Shown here: piece by piece, positions 8,815 through 16,255 of the stretch
Layout: every line of letters starts with the position of its first letter
Numbering within the stretch: the first letter of the stretch is position 1
Assembly: GCF_003696315.1 (NCBI RefSeq)
Contig: NZ_RFFN01000001.1
Location: 124,001-188,000, forward strand
Reading direction: 5' to 3'
Source: Pseudomonas songnenensis
GTDB taxonomy: Bacteria > Pseudomonadota > Gammaproteobacteria > Pseudomonadales > Pseudomonadaceae
Length of the DNA stretch: 64,000 bases
Program-made: the position numbers and the translations under genes
The notes under the pieces: generated by a model
What the model saw: only the letters and a program-made list of their open reading frames with translations
What the model was told of the DNA's origin: nothing
The model's database searches: none

Positions 8815-10362
8815 TCAGCTCAGCTCGACGATCGAGCGGCCAGTCATCTCTGGCGGTACCGGCATGCCGAGCAAGGTCAGCATGGTCGGCGCCACATCGG
8901 CCAGCACGCCGCCCTGGCGGATCGATACGTTGCGCTTGCCGATATAGATGAAAGGCACCGGTTCACAGGTATGCGCGGTGTGCGCCTGGCCGGTCATGAC
9001 GTCTTCCATCTGTTCGACGTTGCCGTGGTCGGCAGTGAGCAGTGCCTCGCCACCGACTTTGTCCAGCGCCTCGACGATGCGTCCGACACAGCTGTCCAGG
9101 CACTCCACCGCCTTGACCGCCGCCTCGAACACGCCGGTATGGCCGACCATGTCGCCGTTGGCATAGTTGACCACGATGACGTCATAGCGCTGATTCTCGA
9201 TGGCATCGACGATGCGGTCGGTGACCTCGGGCGCGCTCATCTCGGGTTTCAGGTCGTAAGTGGCGACCTGAGGCGACGGGATCAGAATGCGTTCTTCGCC
9301 CGGGAAGGGCTCTTCGCGACCGCCGGAGAAGAAGAAGGTGACGTGGGCGTATTTCTCGGTTTCGGCAATGCGCAGCTGGGTCTTGCCGTTGTTGGCCAGG
9401 TATTCGCCGAGCACGTTGGTCAGCGCTTCCGGGGCGAAGGCTGCCGGCGCGGGAATGCTCGCGGCGTACTGGGTGAGCATGACGAACTCGCCCAGTTGCG
9501 GCACCCGGGCACGCTCGAATTCCTTGAAGCCGGGTTCGACGAAGCAGCGGGTCAGCTCGCGGGCGCGGTCGGCGCGGAAGTTCATGAATACCACGGCATC
9601 GCCATCTTCGACGCGTACCGGCTCGCCGATGGTGGTGGCCTTGACGAACTCGTCGCTCTCGCCGCGCTCGTAGGCGGCGATCAGGCCGTCCACGGCGTAA
9701 TCGGAGCGGTATTCGGCCTTGCCCTCGACAATCAGCTCGTAGGCCTGCTGCACGCGGTCCCAGCGGTTGTCGCGATCCATGGCGAAGTAACGGCCGATCA
9801 GGCTGGCGATACGGCCCTTGCCCAGGCGGGTGAAGGTGGCCTGGAGCAGTTCGATGGAGCTTTGCGCGCTCTTCGGCGGGGTGTCGCGGCCGTCGAGGAA
9901 GGCGTGCAGGTAGATCTTCTCGGCGCCGCGCTGGGCCGCCAGCTCGGCCATGGCGACCAGATGATCCTGATGGCTGTGCACGCCACCGTCGGAGAGCAGG
10001 CCGAGGATGTGCACCGCCTTACTCGCACCTACGGCCTTGTCGACCGCAGCGCAGATGGTCGGGTTGGCGAAGAATTCGCCGTCGCGGATCGCCTTGGTCA
10101 CCCGGGTGAAGTCCTGATACACCACGCGCCCGGCCCCCAGGTTCATGTGGCCGACCTCGGAGTTGCCCATCTGCCCGTCCGGCAGGCCGACATCCATGCC
10201 GCTGCCGGAGATCAATCCGTGCGGCTGAGTAGCCAGCAGGCGATCGTAAACCGGCTTGCGCGCGGCATGGATGGCATTGAAGTCCGGGCTGTCGCTGTGC
10301 CCGAAGCCATCGAGAATGATCAGTACCAGAGGTTTGGGCGCGGCGGTGGGGGCGACGGACAT
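8815..10362 (-). CDS. gpmI: 2,3-bisphosphoglycerate-independent phosphoglycerate mutase
   Basis: A 515-residue cytoplasmic enzyme of glycolysis and gluconeogenesis that interconverts 3- and 2-phosphoglycerate. It belongs to the alkaline-phosphatase superfamily with two metal ions. [10 protein letters not shown] near the N terminus gives the first metal Asp, Ser68 in [16 protein letters not shown] is the phospho-acceptor, and [10 protein letters not shown] near the C terminus supplies further metal ligands. Length and domain order are normal. It is divergent from the rhodanese-like gene; envC follows on the same strand, as in other pseudomonads and in E. coli. Confidence 0.97.
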   Translation of the reverse strand: MSVAPTAAPKPLVLIILDGFGHSDSPDFNAIHAARKPVYDRLLATQPHGLISGSGMDVGLPDGQMGNSEVGHMNLGAGRVVYQDFTRVTKAIRDGEFFANPTICAAVDKAVGASKAVHILGLLSDGGVHSHQDHLVAMAELAAQRGAEKIYLHAFLDGRDTPPKSAQSSIELLQATFTRLGKGRIASLIGRYFAMDRDNRWDRVQQAYELIVEGKAEYRSDYAVDGLIAAYERGESDEFVKATTIGEPVRVEDGDAVVFMNFRADRARELTRCFVEPGFKEFERARVPQLGEFVMLTQYAASIPAPAAFAPEALTNVLGEYLANNGKTQLRIAETEKYAHVTFFFSGGREEPFPGEERILIPSPQVATYDLKPEMSAPEVTDRIVDAIENQRYDVIVVNYANGDMVGHTGVFEAAVKAVECLDSCVGRIVEALDKVGGEALLTADHGNVEQMEDVMTGQAHTAHTCEPVPFIYIGKRNVSIRQGGVLADVAPTMLTLLGMPVPPEMTGRSIVELS

Positions 10363-10442
10363 GCTTTCGGGCTCCTTGCACGGGGGCGGAAAAGGGCGGC
10401 CAGTCTACTGGCTGGCCGGGGCGAGGTCACGAATCATCAGGG

Positions 10443-10471
10443 TTCAGCCGGTAGGAGGGGCTGTGTATACT
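10443..10471 (+). promoter_or_regulatory. Candidate sigma-70 promoter of the rhodanese-grxC-secB set
   Basis: TATACT at 10466-10471 is a good -10 box, with a weak TTCAGC at 10443-10448 spaced 17 bases upstream. It sits 31 bases before the downstream ATG in the gpmI divergent gap. Confidence 0.45.
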
Positions 10472-10502
10472 GGCCCGCATTTTATCGTCCGGGTACCCGT
10501 TG

Positions 10503-10916
10503 ATGCTCGCTAACCTGATTGAATTTGTCTCTAACCACTATGTACTCAGCAGCCTGTTCGTGGTGCTGTTGATCCTTCTGTTCATCACCGAGACACGCAA
10601 GGGTGGCAAGAGCCTGAGCAATCGCGAACTGACGGCACTGGTCAACAGTGGCGAGGGCGTGGTGTTGGACGTGCGCGTGAAGAAGGAGTTCGACGCCGGC
10701 CATATCGTCGATGCATTGAACATTCCCTACGAGAAACTGGTCAGCCGCACAGGCGAGCTGGAAAAGCACAAGGCCAAGACCATCATCGTGGTCGACGCCA
10801 TGGGACAGCACGCCGGAACGGCCTGCCGTGAGCTGCAGAAGGCAGGCTTCACCGCCGCCAAGTTGTCGGGAGGGATTTCCAGCTGGCGCGGCGACAATCT
10901 GCCAGTGGTCAAGTAA
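10503..10916 (+). CDS. Membrane-anchored rhodanese-like protein (YibN type)
   Basis: A 137-residue protein with one N-terminal membrane segment (about residues 14-31, VLSSLFVVLLILLFI) and a single rhodanese domain (about 40-135). The loop where active rhodaneses carry Cys reads VVDAMGQHAGTA, so the catalytic Cys seems to be absent; the only Cys, in GTACREL, is a few residues later. It may be a sulfur-independent scaffold or regulator. The gene begins at the ATG at 10503; a TTG directly before is less likely. It heads a yibN-grxC-secB cluster also seen in enterics, and grxC begins 3 bases after its stop. Confidence 0.85.
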   Translation: MLANLIEFVSNHYVLSSLFVVLLILLFITETRKGGKSLSNRELTALVNSGEGVVLDVRVKKEFDAGHIVDALNIPYEKLVSRTGELEKHKAKTIIVVDAMGQHAGTACRELQKAGFTAAKLSGGISSWRGDNLPVVK

Positions 10917-10918
10917 TC

Positions 10919-11173
10919 ATGCCCAACGTCGTCATCTATACCACCGCCTGGTGCCCGTTCTGTATCCGCGCCAAGGCGCTGCTCGATCGCAAGGGTGTCG
11001 CCTACGAGGAAATTCCCGTGGATGGCAACCCGTCCCTGCGCGCCGAGATGGCGAGCAAGGCCGGACGCACCTCGGTGCCGCAGATATGGATCGGCGATCA
11101 GCACGTCGGCGGCTGCGATGAGCTGCACGCTCTGGAGCGCGCCGGACGTCTCGACCCGTTGCTGCAGGCCTGA
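10919..11173 (+). CDS. grxC: Glutaredoxin 3
   Basis: An 84-residue cytoplasmic glutaredoxin with a dithiol active site Cys12-Pro-Phe-Cys15 (TAWCPFCIRAK), and the glutathione-binding TSVPQIWIG and GGCDEL motifs. It reduces disulfides and mixed glutathione disulfides using glutathione. Length is typical. The ATG is 3 bases after the rhodanese stop, and secB follows after 64 bases, so the three are probably co-transcribed. Confidence 0.95.
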   Translation: MPNVVIYTTAWCPFCIRAKALLDRKGVAYEEIPVDGNPSLRAEMASKAGRTSVPQIWIGDQHVGGCDELHALERAGRLDPLLQA

Positions 11174-11237
11174 GGCCGGCACCGCGGGTCCGCGAACAAT
11201 TCAAACGACACGCACAACTGGATAGAAGGTTGCAGAA

Positions 11238-11732
11238 ATGACCGAACAAGCTAACAACGGCGGCGCAGCGTCGCAGAACGAACAGGGTGCGCAATTTTCC
11301 CTGCAGCGCATCTACGTCCGCGACCTGTCCTTCGAAGCGCCGAAGAGCCCGGAAATCTTCCGTCAGGAATGGAATCCGAGTGTCGCGCTGGACCTGAACA
11401 CCAAGCAGAAGGCGCTTGAGGGCGACTTCCATGAAGTCGTGCTGACCCTTTCGGTCACCGTGAAGACCGGCGAAGAAGTGGCCTTCATTGCCGAAGTACA
11501 GCAGGCCGGGATTTTCCTGATCAAGGGTCTGGAAGCGGCTGCGATGAGCCATACCCTTGGCGCATTCTGCCCGAACATCCTCTTCCCGTACGCCCGTGAG
11601 GCGCTGGACAGCCTGGTGACCCGCGGCTCCTTCCCGGCGCTGATGCTGGCTCCGGTGAACTTCGACGCACTCTACGCCCAGGAAATGACGCGCATGCAGA
11701 GCGCCGGCGAGGCGCCCGCCACCGCTCATTGA
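11238..11732 (+). CDS. secB: Protein-export chaperone SecB
   Basis: A 164-residue cytosolic chaperone that holds precursor proteins unfolded and delivers them to SecA. Family signatures are [16 protein letters not shown] near the N terminus, VVLTLSVTV, and [19 protein letters not shown] in the second half. The C terminus is Ala/Thr-rich, as is usual. It forms tetramers in known members. It ends the rhodanese-grxC-secB set and is followed by a strong symmetric hairpin shared with the convergent gene. Confidence 0.96.
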   Translation: MTEQANNGGAASQNEQGAQFSLQRIYVRDLSFEAPKSPEIFRQEWNPSVALDLNTKQKALEGDFHEVVLTLSVTVKTGEEVAFIAEVQQAGIFLIKGLEAAAMSHTLGAFCPNILFPYAREALDSLVTRGSFPALMLAPVNFDALYAQEMTRMQSAGEAPATAH

Positions 11733-11745
11733 TCCGCTCGGATCG

Positions 11746-11772
11746 TGCAGGAAGCGTCTGACGCTTCCTGCA
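11746..11772. terminator. Perfect 13-bp inverted repeat between convergent genes
   Basis: TGCAGGAAGCGTC (11746-11758) and GACGCTTCCTGCA (11760-11772) form a perfect stem separated by one base, between secB and the convergent quinone oxidoreductase. There is no strong T-run on either side. It may act as a bidirectional 3'-end hairpin, or extrude as a cruciform; RNA loops need three or more bases, so the top pairs would open. Confidence 0.55.
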
Positions 11773-11789
11773 GCCTCCTCTGCTGCGTT

Positions 11790-12770
11790 TTAGCGCACCT
11801 GCACCACCAGCTTGCCCACTGCCTTGCGCTGACCCAGCGTGGCGATGGCCTGGCCGGCTTCTTCCAGCGCAAAGCGTTGCGACACCAGCGGCTTGAGCTT
11901 GCCTTCGGCGTGCCAGGCGAACAGCTGGCGGAAATTCGCGGCGTTGTCCTGCGGCTGGCGTTGGGCGAAGGCGCCCCAGAACACGCCGATCAGTGCCGCA
12001 CCCTTGAGCAACGGCAGGTTGGCCGGTAGTGCCGGGATATCGCCGCCGGCGGCAAAGCCGACGACCAGCATGCGGCCGTTCCAGGCGATGCTGCGGAAAG
12101 CCTCCTCGAACAGCTTGCCGCCCACCGGATCGTAGATCACATCCACGCCCTGGCCACCGGTGAGTTCCTTCAGGCGCTCCTTCAGCCTGACTTCGCTGTA
12201 GTTGATCAGCTCGTCGGCGCCGGCGTTCTTCGCCACCTCCAGCTTCTCGGCGCTGGAGGCCGCGGCGATCACACGGGCACCCATGGCCTTGCCGATCTCC
12301 ACGGCGGCCAGGCCGACGCCACCGGAGGCGCCCAGCACCAGCAGGGTTTCGCCGGGTTGCAGATTGGCGCGCTGGGTAAGCGCATGCATGGAGGTGCCGT
12401 AGGTCATGCTGAAGGCGGCGGCGGTGGTGAAGTCCATGCTCGGCGGAATCGGCAGCGCATTGCTGCCGGCCACCGCAACCTGCTCGGCGAAGCTTCCCCA
12501 ACCGGTCAGCGCCATGACCCGGTCGCCCACCTTCAGGTGACTGACCTTTTCGCCGACCGCGGCGACCACTCCCGCTGCCTCGCCGCCAGGCGAGAATGGG
12601 AACGGCGGCTTGAACTGGTACTTGCCCTCGATCATCAGCGTGTCAGGAAAATTCACCCCTGCCGCATGCACGTCGAGCAGGATCTCGCTCGGCTTGATCC
12701 GAGGGGCGGGGGCGTCTTCGATAACCAGGCTTTCGGGCGGACCGAAGCTTTTGCACAGGACGGCTTTCAT
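11790..12770 (-). CDS. NADPH:quinone oxidoreductase family protein (zinc-free MDR)
   Basis: A 326-residue medium-chain reductase of the quinone oxidoreductase group. The N-terminal GroES-like domain contains GVNFPDTLMIEGKYQ and PFSPGGEAAGVV. The nucleotide-binding fold has VLGASGGVGLAAVEIGKAMG, with a non-classical NADPH motif. Structural zinc cysteines are missing, as in this subfamily. The frame is open to 12869, but AAGGAAAA upstream of the ATG at 12770 and homology at MKAVLCKSFGPPE fix the start. It stands alone between convergent secB and the divergent FliL-like gene. The exact substrate cannot be told. Confidence 0.9.
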   Translation of the reverse strand: MKAVLCKSFGPPESLVIEDAPAPRIKPSEILLDVHAAGVNFPDTLMIEGKYQFKPPFPFSPGGEAAGVVAAVGEKVSHLKVGDRVMALTGWGSFAEQVAVAGSNALPIPPSMDFTTAAAFSMTYGTSMHALTQRANLQPGETLLVLGASGGVGLAAVEIGKAMGARVIAAASSAEKLEVAKNAGADELINYSEVRLKERLKELTGGQGVDVIYDPVGGKLFEEAFRSIAWNGRMLVVGFAAGGDIPALPANLPLLKGAALIGVFWGAFAQRQPQDNAANFRQLFAWHAEGKLKPLVSQRFALEEAGQAIATLGQRKAVGKLVVQVR

Positions 12771-12983
12771 CGTTTTTCCTTGTTCGACTGGTCGGACGCT
12801 TGCCGCCCGACGATGGATGGCTCGACTGCTCAGGACTATCCAGTCTAGGAGCGCTGCGGGGCGAGGCAATCAGCATCGTTCGCTGTAATGGCGGCGTATA
12901 AGTGGCGGGCAGTTGCGCAGTGGGCTTGGGTGCGTGGCGGTGACTGGTTATGCTGGCGCAGATTTCCCCTGGAGCGCCGCCCC

Positions 12984-13385
12984 GTGAAGTACCTGATAAC
13001 CCTGTTTCTTGCTTTCGCACTTGCCGGGCCGGTGCTCGCGCAGAACTCGGCTGACGAGGCCGCTCCGCAAGCGCTCTACTACGCGCTGGTGCCCGCCATG
13101 GTTGGCAACTATGGCTCGGGTGAGCGGCTGAAGTACTACAAGGCTGATGTCGCGCTGCGCATCTCCAGCAAGGAGGTGGAAGATCGGGTCAAGCATCATG
13201 AGCCACTGATCCGCCATCAGCTGGTGATGCTGTTTTCCCAACAGACCGACGAAACGCTGAGTGGTCCCGAAGCCAAGGAGCAGTTGCGGCAGGAGGCCTT
13301 GCGCCAGGTGCGCGAGGTGCTGGAGCAGGAAGAGGGTAAGCCGCTGGTCGATGATCTGCTGTTCAACAATCTGATCATCCAGTAG
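12984..13385 (+). CDS. FliL-like flagellar basal body-associated family protein
   Basis: A 133-residue protein with an N-terminal hydrophobic signal or anchor (about 1-19, ending PVLAQ) and a FliL-type periplasmic domain (LKYYKADVALRI, HHEPLIRHQLVMLF). The frame is open from 12888, but a GTG at 12984 preceded by GGAG (12971-12974) gives a proper signal-peptide start. True flagellar FliL is encoded in the flagellar cluster; this is a stand-alone homologue of unknown role, common in Pseudomonas. The convergent EVE gene ends one base after its stop. Confidence 0.8.
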   Translation: MKYLITLFLAFALAGPVLAQNSADEAAPQALYYALVPAMVGNYGSGERLKYYKADVALRISSKEVEDRVKHHEPLIRHQLVMLFSQQTDETLSGPEAKEQLRQEALRQVREVLEQEEGKPLVDDLLFNNLIIQ

Positions 13386-13386
13386 C

Positions 13387-13836
13387 TCAGCGCATCGCCA
13401 GGATTGCCTGCCATTCGTCCGCGCTGACCGGCATCACCGACAGGCGGCTGCCTTTCTTTACCAGCGCGAGATCCTGCAGGGCCGCTTGTGCTTTCAGCTG
13501 CGCCAACTTCAGAGGCGACGCGAAGACTTCCACGAACTCGACATCGACCGCGCTCCAGGGATTGCTCTCGTCGTTGGCCTTGGCATCGTGATAGGGGCTG
13601 GCGTGGTCGAGGGCAGTGGGATCGGGGTAGGCGCTGCGACTGATTCTGCCGATTCCGGCAATGCCGGGCTCCGCGCAACTGGAGTGATAGAAGAAGAACT
13701 GATCGCCTTCCTTCATCTGGCGCAGGAAATTACGCGCCTGGTAATTGCGTACACCATCCCAGCGTCCGTGGCCCAGTTTTTTCAGATCGTGGATGGAAAA
13801 TTCATCCGGTTCGGACTTCATCAGCCAATAAGGCAT
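13387..13836 (-). CDS. EVE domain-containing protein
   Basis: A 149-residue soluble protein that is essentially one EVE domain, a PUA-like fold that binds modified bases in nucleic acids. Typical blocks are MPYWLMKSEPDEFS at the start, WDGVRNYQARNFLRQM, and GDQFFFYHSSC. The ligand and role of this stand-alone form are unknown; EVE domains also occur in restriction systems, but nothing in this neighbourhood points to defence. It is convergent with the FliL-like gene with a one-base gap. Confidence 0.9.
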   Translation of the reverse strand: MPYWLMKSEPDEFSIHDLKKLGHGRWDGVRNYQARNFLRQMKEGDQFFFYHSSCAEPGIAGIGRISRSAYPDPTALDHASPYHDAKANDESNPWSAVDVEFVEVFASPLKLAQLKAQAALQDLALVKKGSRLSVMPVSADEWQAILAMR

Positions 13837-14032
13837 GAACCTTGCTCTCCCGTCAGTCGGTTCGATCAGACCATGATGGCAAAATCTCCGACAGTCGGCT
13901 GCAATACCTGTTTGCGCGGTGCCGACGCTTCACGGAAAATGCCGCGGCTGTAAGGTGGCCTATCGAGTCCTAGAACGATAATCACACCGACTCGACGCAA
14001 GCATTTCGCCTGGTAGGGGGAGGCGAACACAA

Positions 14033-14185
14033 ATGAAACGTAAGCCCGATATTCTGTGGATTTTGGTCTTCATCTTTGGCCTGGGCGTAGTCACCACCGG
14101 CTATACGCAGAGCCTGTGGGAGCAGCAGGATGGTGCGACCGGTATGGCTCCGATCATCCAGGTGCAGCAGGCTCAGCAGCGATGA
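14033..14185 (+). CDS. Small single-pass membrane protein, unknown function
   Basis: A 50-codon gene below common length cut-offs. The ATG is preceded by an unusually strong purine-rich site (AGGGGGAGG, 14015-14023). The protein starts MKRKPDILWILVFIFGLGVV: four charged or polar residues, then a membrane helix (about 7-24), then a Gln-rich tail ending QVQQAQQR. The positive N terminus and hydrophobic core suggest an inner-membrane peptide with its tail in the periplasm. It lies alone between divergent EVE and convergent fau. I do not recognise the family. Confidence 0.75.
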   Translation: MKRKPDILWILVFIFGLGVVTTGYTQSLWEQQDGATGMAPIIQVQQAQQR

Positions 14186-14213
14186 ACAGCTGCCGCAAGG
14201 ACGCGGCCTTCGA

Positions 14214-14816
14214 TTAGCCGACGTACCAGTCCTGGTCCGTCACCGTGCCCTGCAGGGGCACATCCCAGCTTTCCAGCGGTAGGCGGTCGACTCTCTGGCA
14301 CTCGTGGGCCAGGCCGAGAAGCGTCGGTTTGTGACTTTTTTTGCGCATGGTGCGATACGCCAGGCTGCGATCATAGAAGCCGCCACCCATGCCCAGCCGC
14401 CCGCCATTGCCGTCGAAGCCCACCAGCGGCATCAACAGCAGATCGAGCGCCCAGACTGGACGCTGCCTGGCGGTATGGATGACTGGCTCGAAAATACCGA
14501 AGCGGTTGCGCCGCAGGCGTTCGCCGCGCTCGATGCGCTGAAAGACCATGCGCGTACGCGGCCATGGATTCAACACCGGAAGATAGGTCGCTTTGCCGCG
14601 GCGCTGAGCAGCGTGCAGTAGCGGACGTGGATCGATTTCGCCGTCGTTGGGTAGGTACAAGGCAATATGCCGAGCGCGACGGAACAGCGGATGCTGAGCC
14701 AGCTGCCGGTAGAGTCGACGAGCGGCCAGGCGTTGCTGCGCGGGTGTCAACTGGCGCCGGGCTTGGCGCAGCTTGCGACGCAGCGCCGGGCGCGATAGGC
14801 CTTCGGCTACGATCAT
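14214..14816 (-). CDS. fau: 5-formyltetrahydrofolate cyclo-ligase
   Basis: A 200-residue enzyme that uses ATP to convert 5-formyl-THF (folinate) to 5,10-methenyl-THF. The N terminus is Arg-rich (LRRKLRQARRQLT) and the C-terminal half holds the family signature VGFDGNGGRLGMGGGFYDRSL. It follows the 6S RNA gene, the conserved arrangement in gammaproteobacteria (zapA-ssrS-fau), where the two are often co-transcribed. The ATG at 14816 lies 4 bases past the 6S 3' end. Confidence 0.93.
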   Translation of the reverse strand: MIVAEGLSRPALRRKLRQARRQLTPAQQRLAARRLYRQLAQHPLFRRARHIALYLPNDGEIDPRPLLHAAQRRGKATYLPVLNPWPRTRMVFQRIERGERLRRNRFGIFEPVIHTARQRPVWALDLLLMPLVGFDGNGGRLGMGGGFYDRSLAYRTMRKKSHKPTLLGLAHECQRVDRLPLESWDVPLQGTVTDQDWYVG

Positions 14817-14819
14817 CAG

Positions 14820-15000
14820 AAGTGACTCCCCAGCATGCCGCTGCCAGCGTAGGCCCTTGAACCCGAGAGTTCAAGGTGGCGACTACAGAGTACCTTAAGG
14901 CTTTCCGTCAGGCGGACATGCACACCGGCACCACGTGTAGCCTCCATGGTATTGCTTATCGGGAGAGGGTCATCGCCGACTGGCGAACATGCCAGGGAGT
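14820..15000 (-). ncRNA. ssrS: 6S RNA
   Basis: About 181 bases on the minus strand between zapA and fau, the standard 6S locus. The two ends pair to close a long stem: CTCCCTGGCATG at the 5' end with CATGCTGGGGAG at the 3' end. Internal segments match my memory of P. aeruginosa 6S RNA, including CCGATAAGCAATAC, GGTGTGCATGTCCGC, GCCTTAAGGT and the hairpin CTTGAACTCTCGGGTTCAAG. The RNA mimics an open promoter and binds sigma-70 RNA polymerase in stationary phase. Ends are set from the stem and promoter and may be off by a few bases. Confidence 0.93.
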
Positions 15001-15007
15001 TGGCCGC

Positions 15008-15013
15008 AGTATA
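15008..15013 (-). promoter_or_regulatory. -10 element of the 6S RNA promoter
   Basis: TATACT on the minus strand ends 7-8 bases before the inferred 6S RNA 5' end at about 15000. The -35 region is poor. It lies in the 34-base gap after the zapA stop codon. Confidence 0.65.
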
Positions 15014-15034
15014 ACGCAAACCGGCTGCCGTTGA

Positions 15035-15349
15035 TCAGTTGCCTGAAGGGTTCGGGTCGGGGGCCAGGGCGCTGTCGACCCGCTCCAGCAGCATGCGTAC
15101 ATGTTCGCGCGCGCTGTTGGCTTCGGCGTCCAGGCGATCATGCTTGTGCAGTAGTTCGTGAGTGATGTTAAGGGCAGCCATCACCGCCACGCGGTCGGCG
15201 CCGATGACTTTGCCGCTGCTGCGAATCTCGCGCATCTTGCGATCCAGGTAACGGGCCGCACCTTCCAGGTTGCTGCGTTCCTCTGATGGACAGGCAATGC
15301 AGTATTCCTTGTCCATGATGTGCACGGTAACGGTGTTCGGCTGGGTCAT
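15035..15349 (-). CDS. zapA: Cell division protein ZapA
   Basis: A 104-residue cytoplasmic protein that bundles FtsZ filaments at the division ring. It has the N-terminal globular domain (TVTVHIMDKEYCIACPSEER, LEGAARYLDRKMREIR) and a C-terminal coiled coil, with VAVMAALNITHELL between them. The ATG overlaps the stop of the upstream coiled-coil gene by 3 bases (ATGA), indicating coupling. The 6S RNA gene follows. Confidence 0.95.
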   Translation of the reverse strand: MTQPNTVTVHIMDKEYCIACPSEERSNLEGAARYLDRKMREIRSSGKVIGADRVAVMAALNITHELLHKHDRLDAEANSAREHVRMLLERVDSALAPDPNPSGN

Positions 15350-15555
15350 GAGTCCTGCTCCAGGGCTTTCAGGCGCGAAATCATTGATTCGACCTTCAAT
15401 CGGGCCATTTCGTTCTTTTCGATCAGATGAGCGCGCTCTTCACGCCACGCCCGCTCATTGGCCAGCAGCAGATGATTCTGCGCCTTGAGCTGTTCGATGC
15501 GCTGAATCAGCTGCTCCAGCTTCGTGGTCAGCGCTTTCAGATCGGCGTCTTCCAT
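15346..15555 (-). CDS. ZapB-like coiled-coil protein (TIGR02449 family)
   Basis: A 69-residue all-helical protein ([20 protein letters not shown] onward) with continuous heptads, length and composition like ZapB, and matching the TIGR02449 family as I recall it. The frame is open upstream to 15660, but the ATG at 15555 gives the normal length. Its overlap with zapA and the ZapB-like shape suggest that it works with ZapA at the Z-ring; this is inference from context. It is divergent from ygfB. Confidence 0.85.
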   Translation of the reverse strand: MEDADLKALTTKLEQLIQRIEQLKAQNHLLLANERAWREERAHLIEKNEMARLKVESMISRLKALEQDS

Positions 15556-15684
15556 GGGATTCCTGTTGGGGCACTGATGAAGACGGAGGCGATGGCCGGG
15601 GCCTTCGATGGTCTTGCCGCGGCCGCCGGTGCTAGGATACGAAGCCTTCATTCTAGTCATTGCGCCATCGTGCGCCTAGCCGCC

Positions 15685-16239
15685 ATGTCCATTCAGAATT
15701 CCCCGTATGCCGCTTTCGCCACACTTCTGGCGGGCAGCCCGCAAACCGTTTCTCCCGCCGAGTTGCACGGCCTGTTGCTCGGGCGCAGCTGCGCCGGCGC
15801 AGGTTTCGAGGTCGAGCCCTGGCTGACCGATGCGTCGGACCTGCTTGGCGAAGCACCGCAGGAAAATATCCGTCAGGCCTTGATCGGCCTGCAGGAGATG
15901 GTCAAGGGCGAGCTCGCCGGTGATGACATCGCTGTTGTCCTGCTGCTGCCCAGCGACGATGCGCCGCTCGCCGAGCGCGCCGTGGCGCTGGGCCAGTGGT
16001 GCCAGGGCTTTCTTGCGGGCTTCGGTCTGGCCGCCGGTGATCGTGCGCTGAGCAGCGAAGCCGTGGAAGTGCTGCAGGATCTCTCGGCCATCGCGCAAAT
16101 CCAGGACTCGCTGGAAGAGTCCGAGGACGGCGAAACCGACTACATGGAAGTGATGGAGTACCTGCGCGTAGCGCCGCTGCTGCTGTTCACCGAATGCGCC
16201 AAACCGCTGCCGGCTGCCGCGAAACCTTCCCTGCATTGA
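15685..16239 (+). CDS. ygfB: YecA/YgfB family protein (UPF0149)
   Basis: A 184-residue soluble helical protein of the UPF0149 family: [15 protein letters not shown] near the N terminus, [15 protein letters not shown], and an acidic stretch [18 protein letters not shown] before the C terminus. In P. aeruginosa YgfB influences expression of the amidase ampDh3 and beta-lactam tolerance; the same role here is inference. Start at the ATG at 15685. It heads ygfB-pepP-ubiH-DUF4442-ubiI, with gaps of 1 to 23 bases and one overlap. Confidence 0.9.
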   Translation: MSIQNSPYAAFATLLAGSPQTVSPAELHGLLLGRSCAGAGFEVEPWLTDASDLLGEAPQENIRQALIGLQEMVKGELAGDDIAVVLLLPSDDAPLAERAVALGQWCQGFLAGFGLAAGDRALSSEAVEVLQDLSAIAQIQDSLEESEDGETDYMEVMEYLRVAPLLLFTECAKPLPAAAKPSLH

Positions 16240-16255
16240 GGACACCGTTGCGCCC

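Noticed and set aside
13387..13836. EVE protein as part of a defence system
   Set aside because: No nuclease, methylase or ATPase is next to it; neighbours are ordinary core genes.
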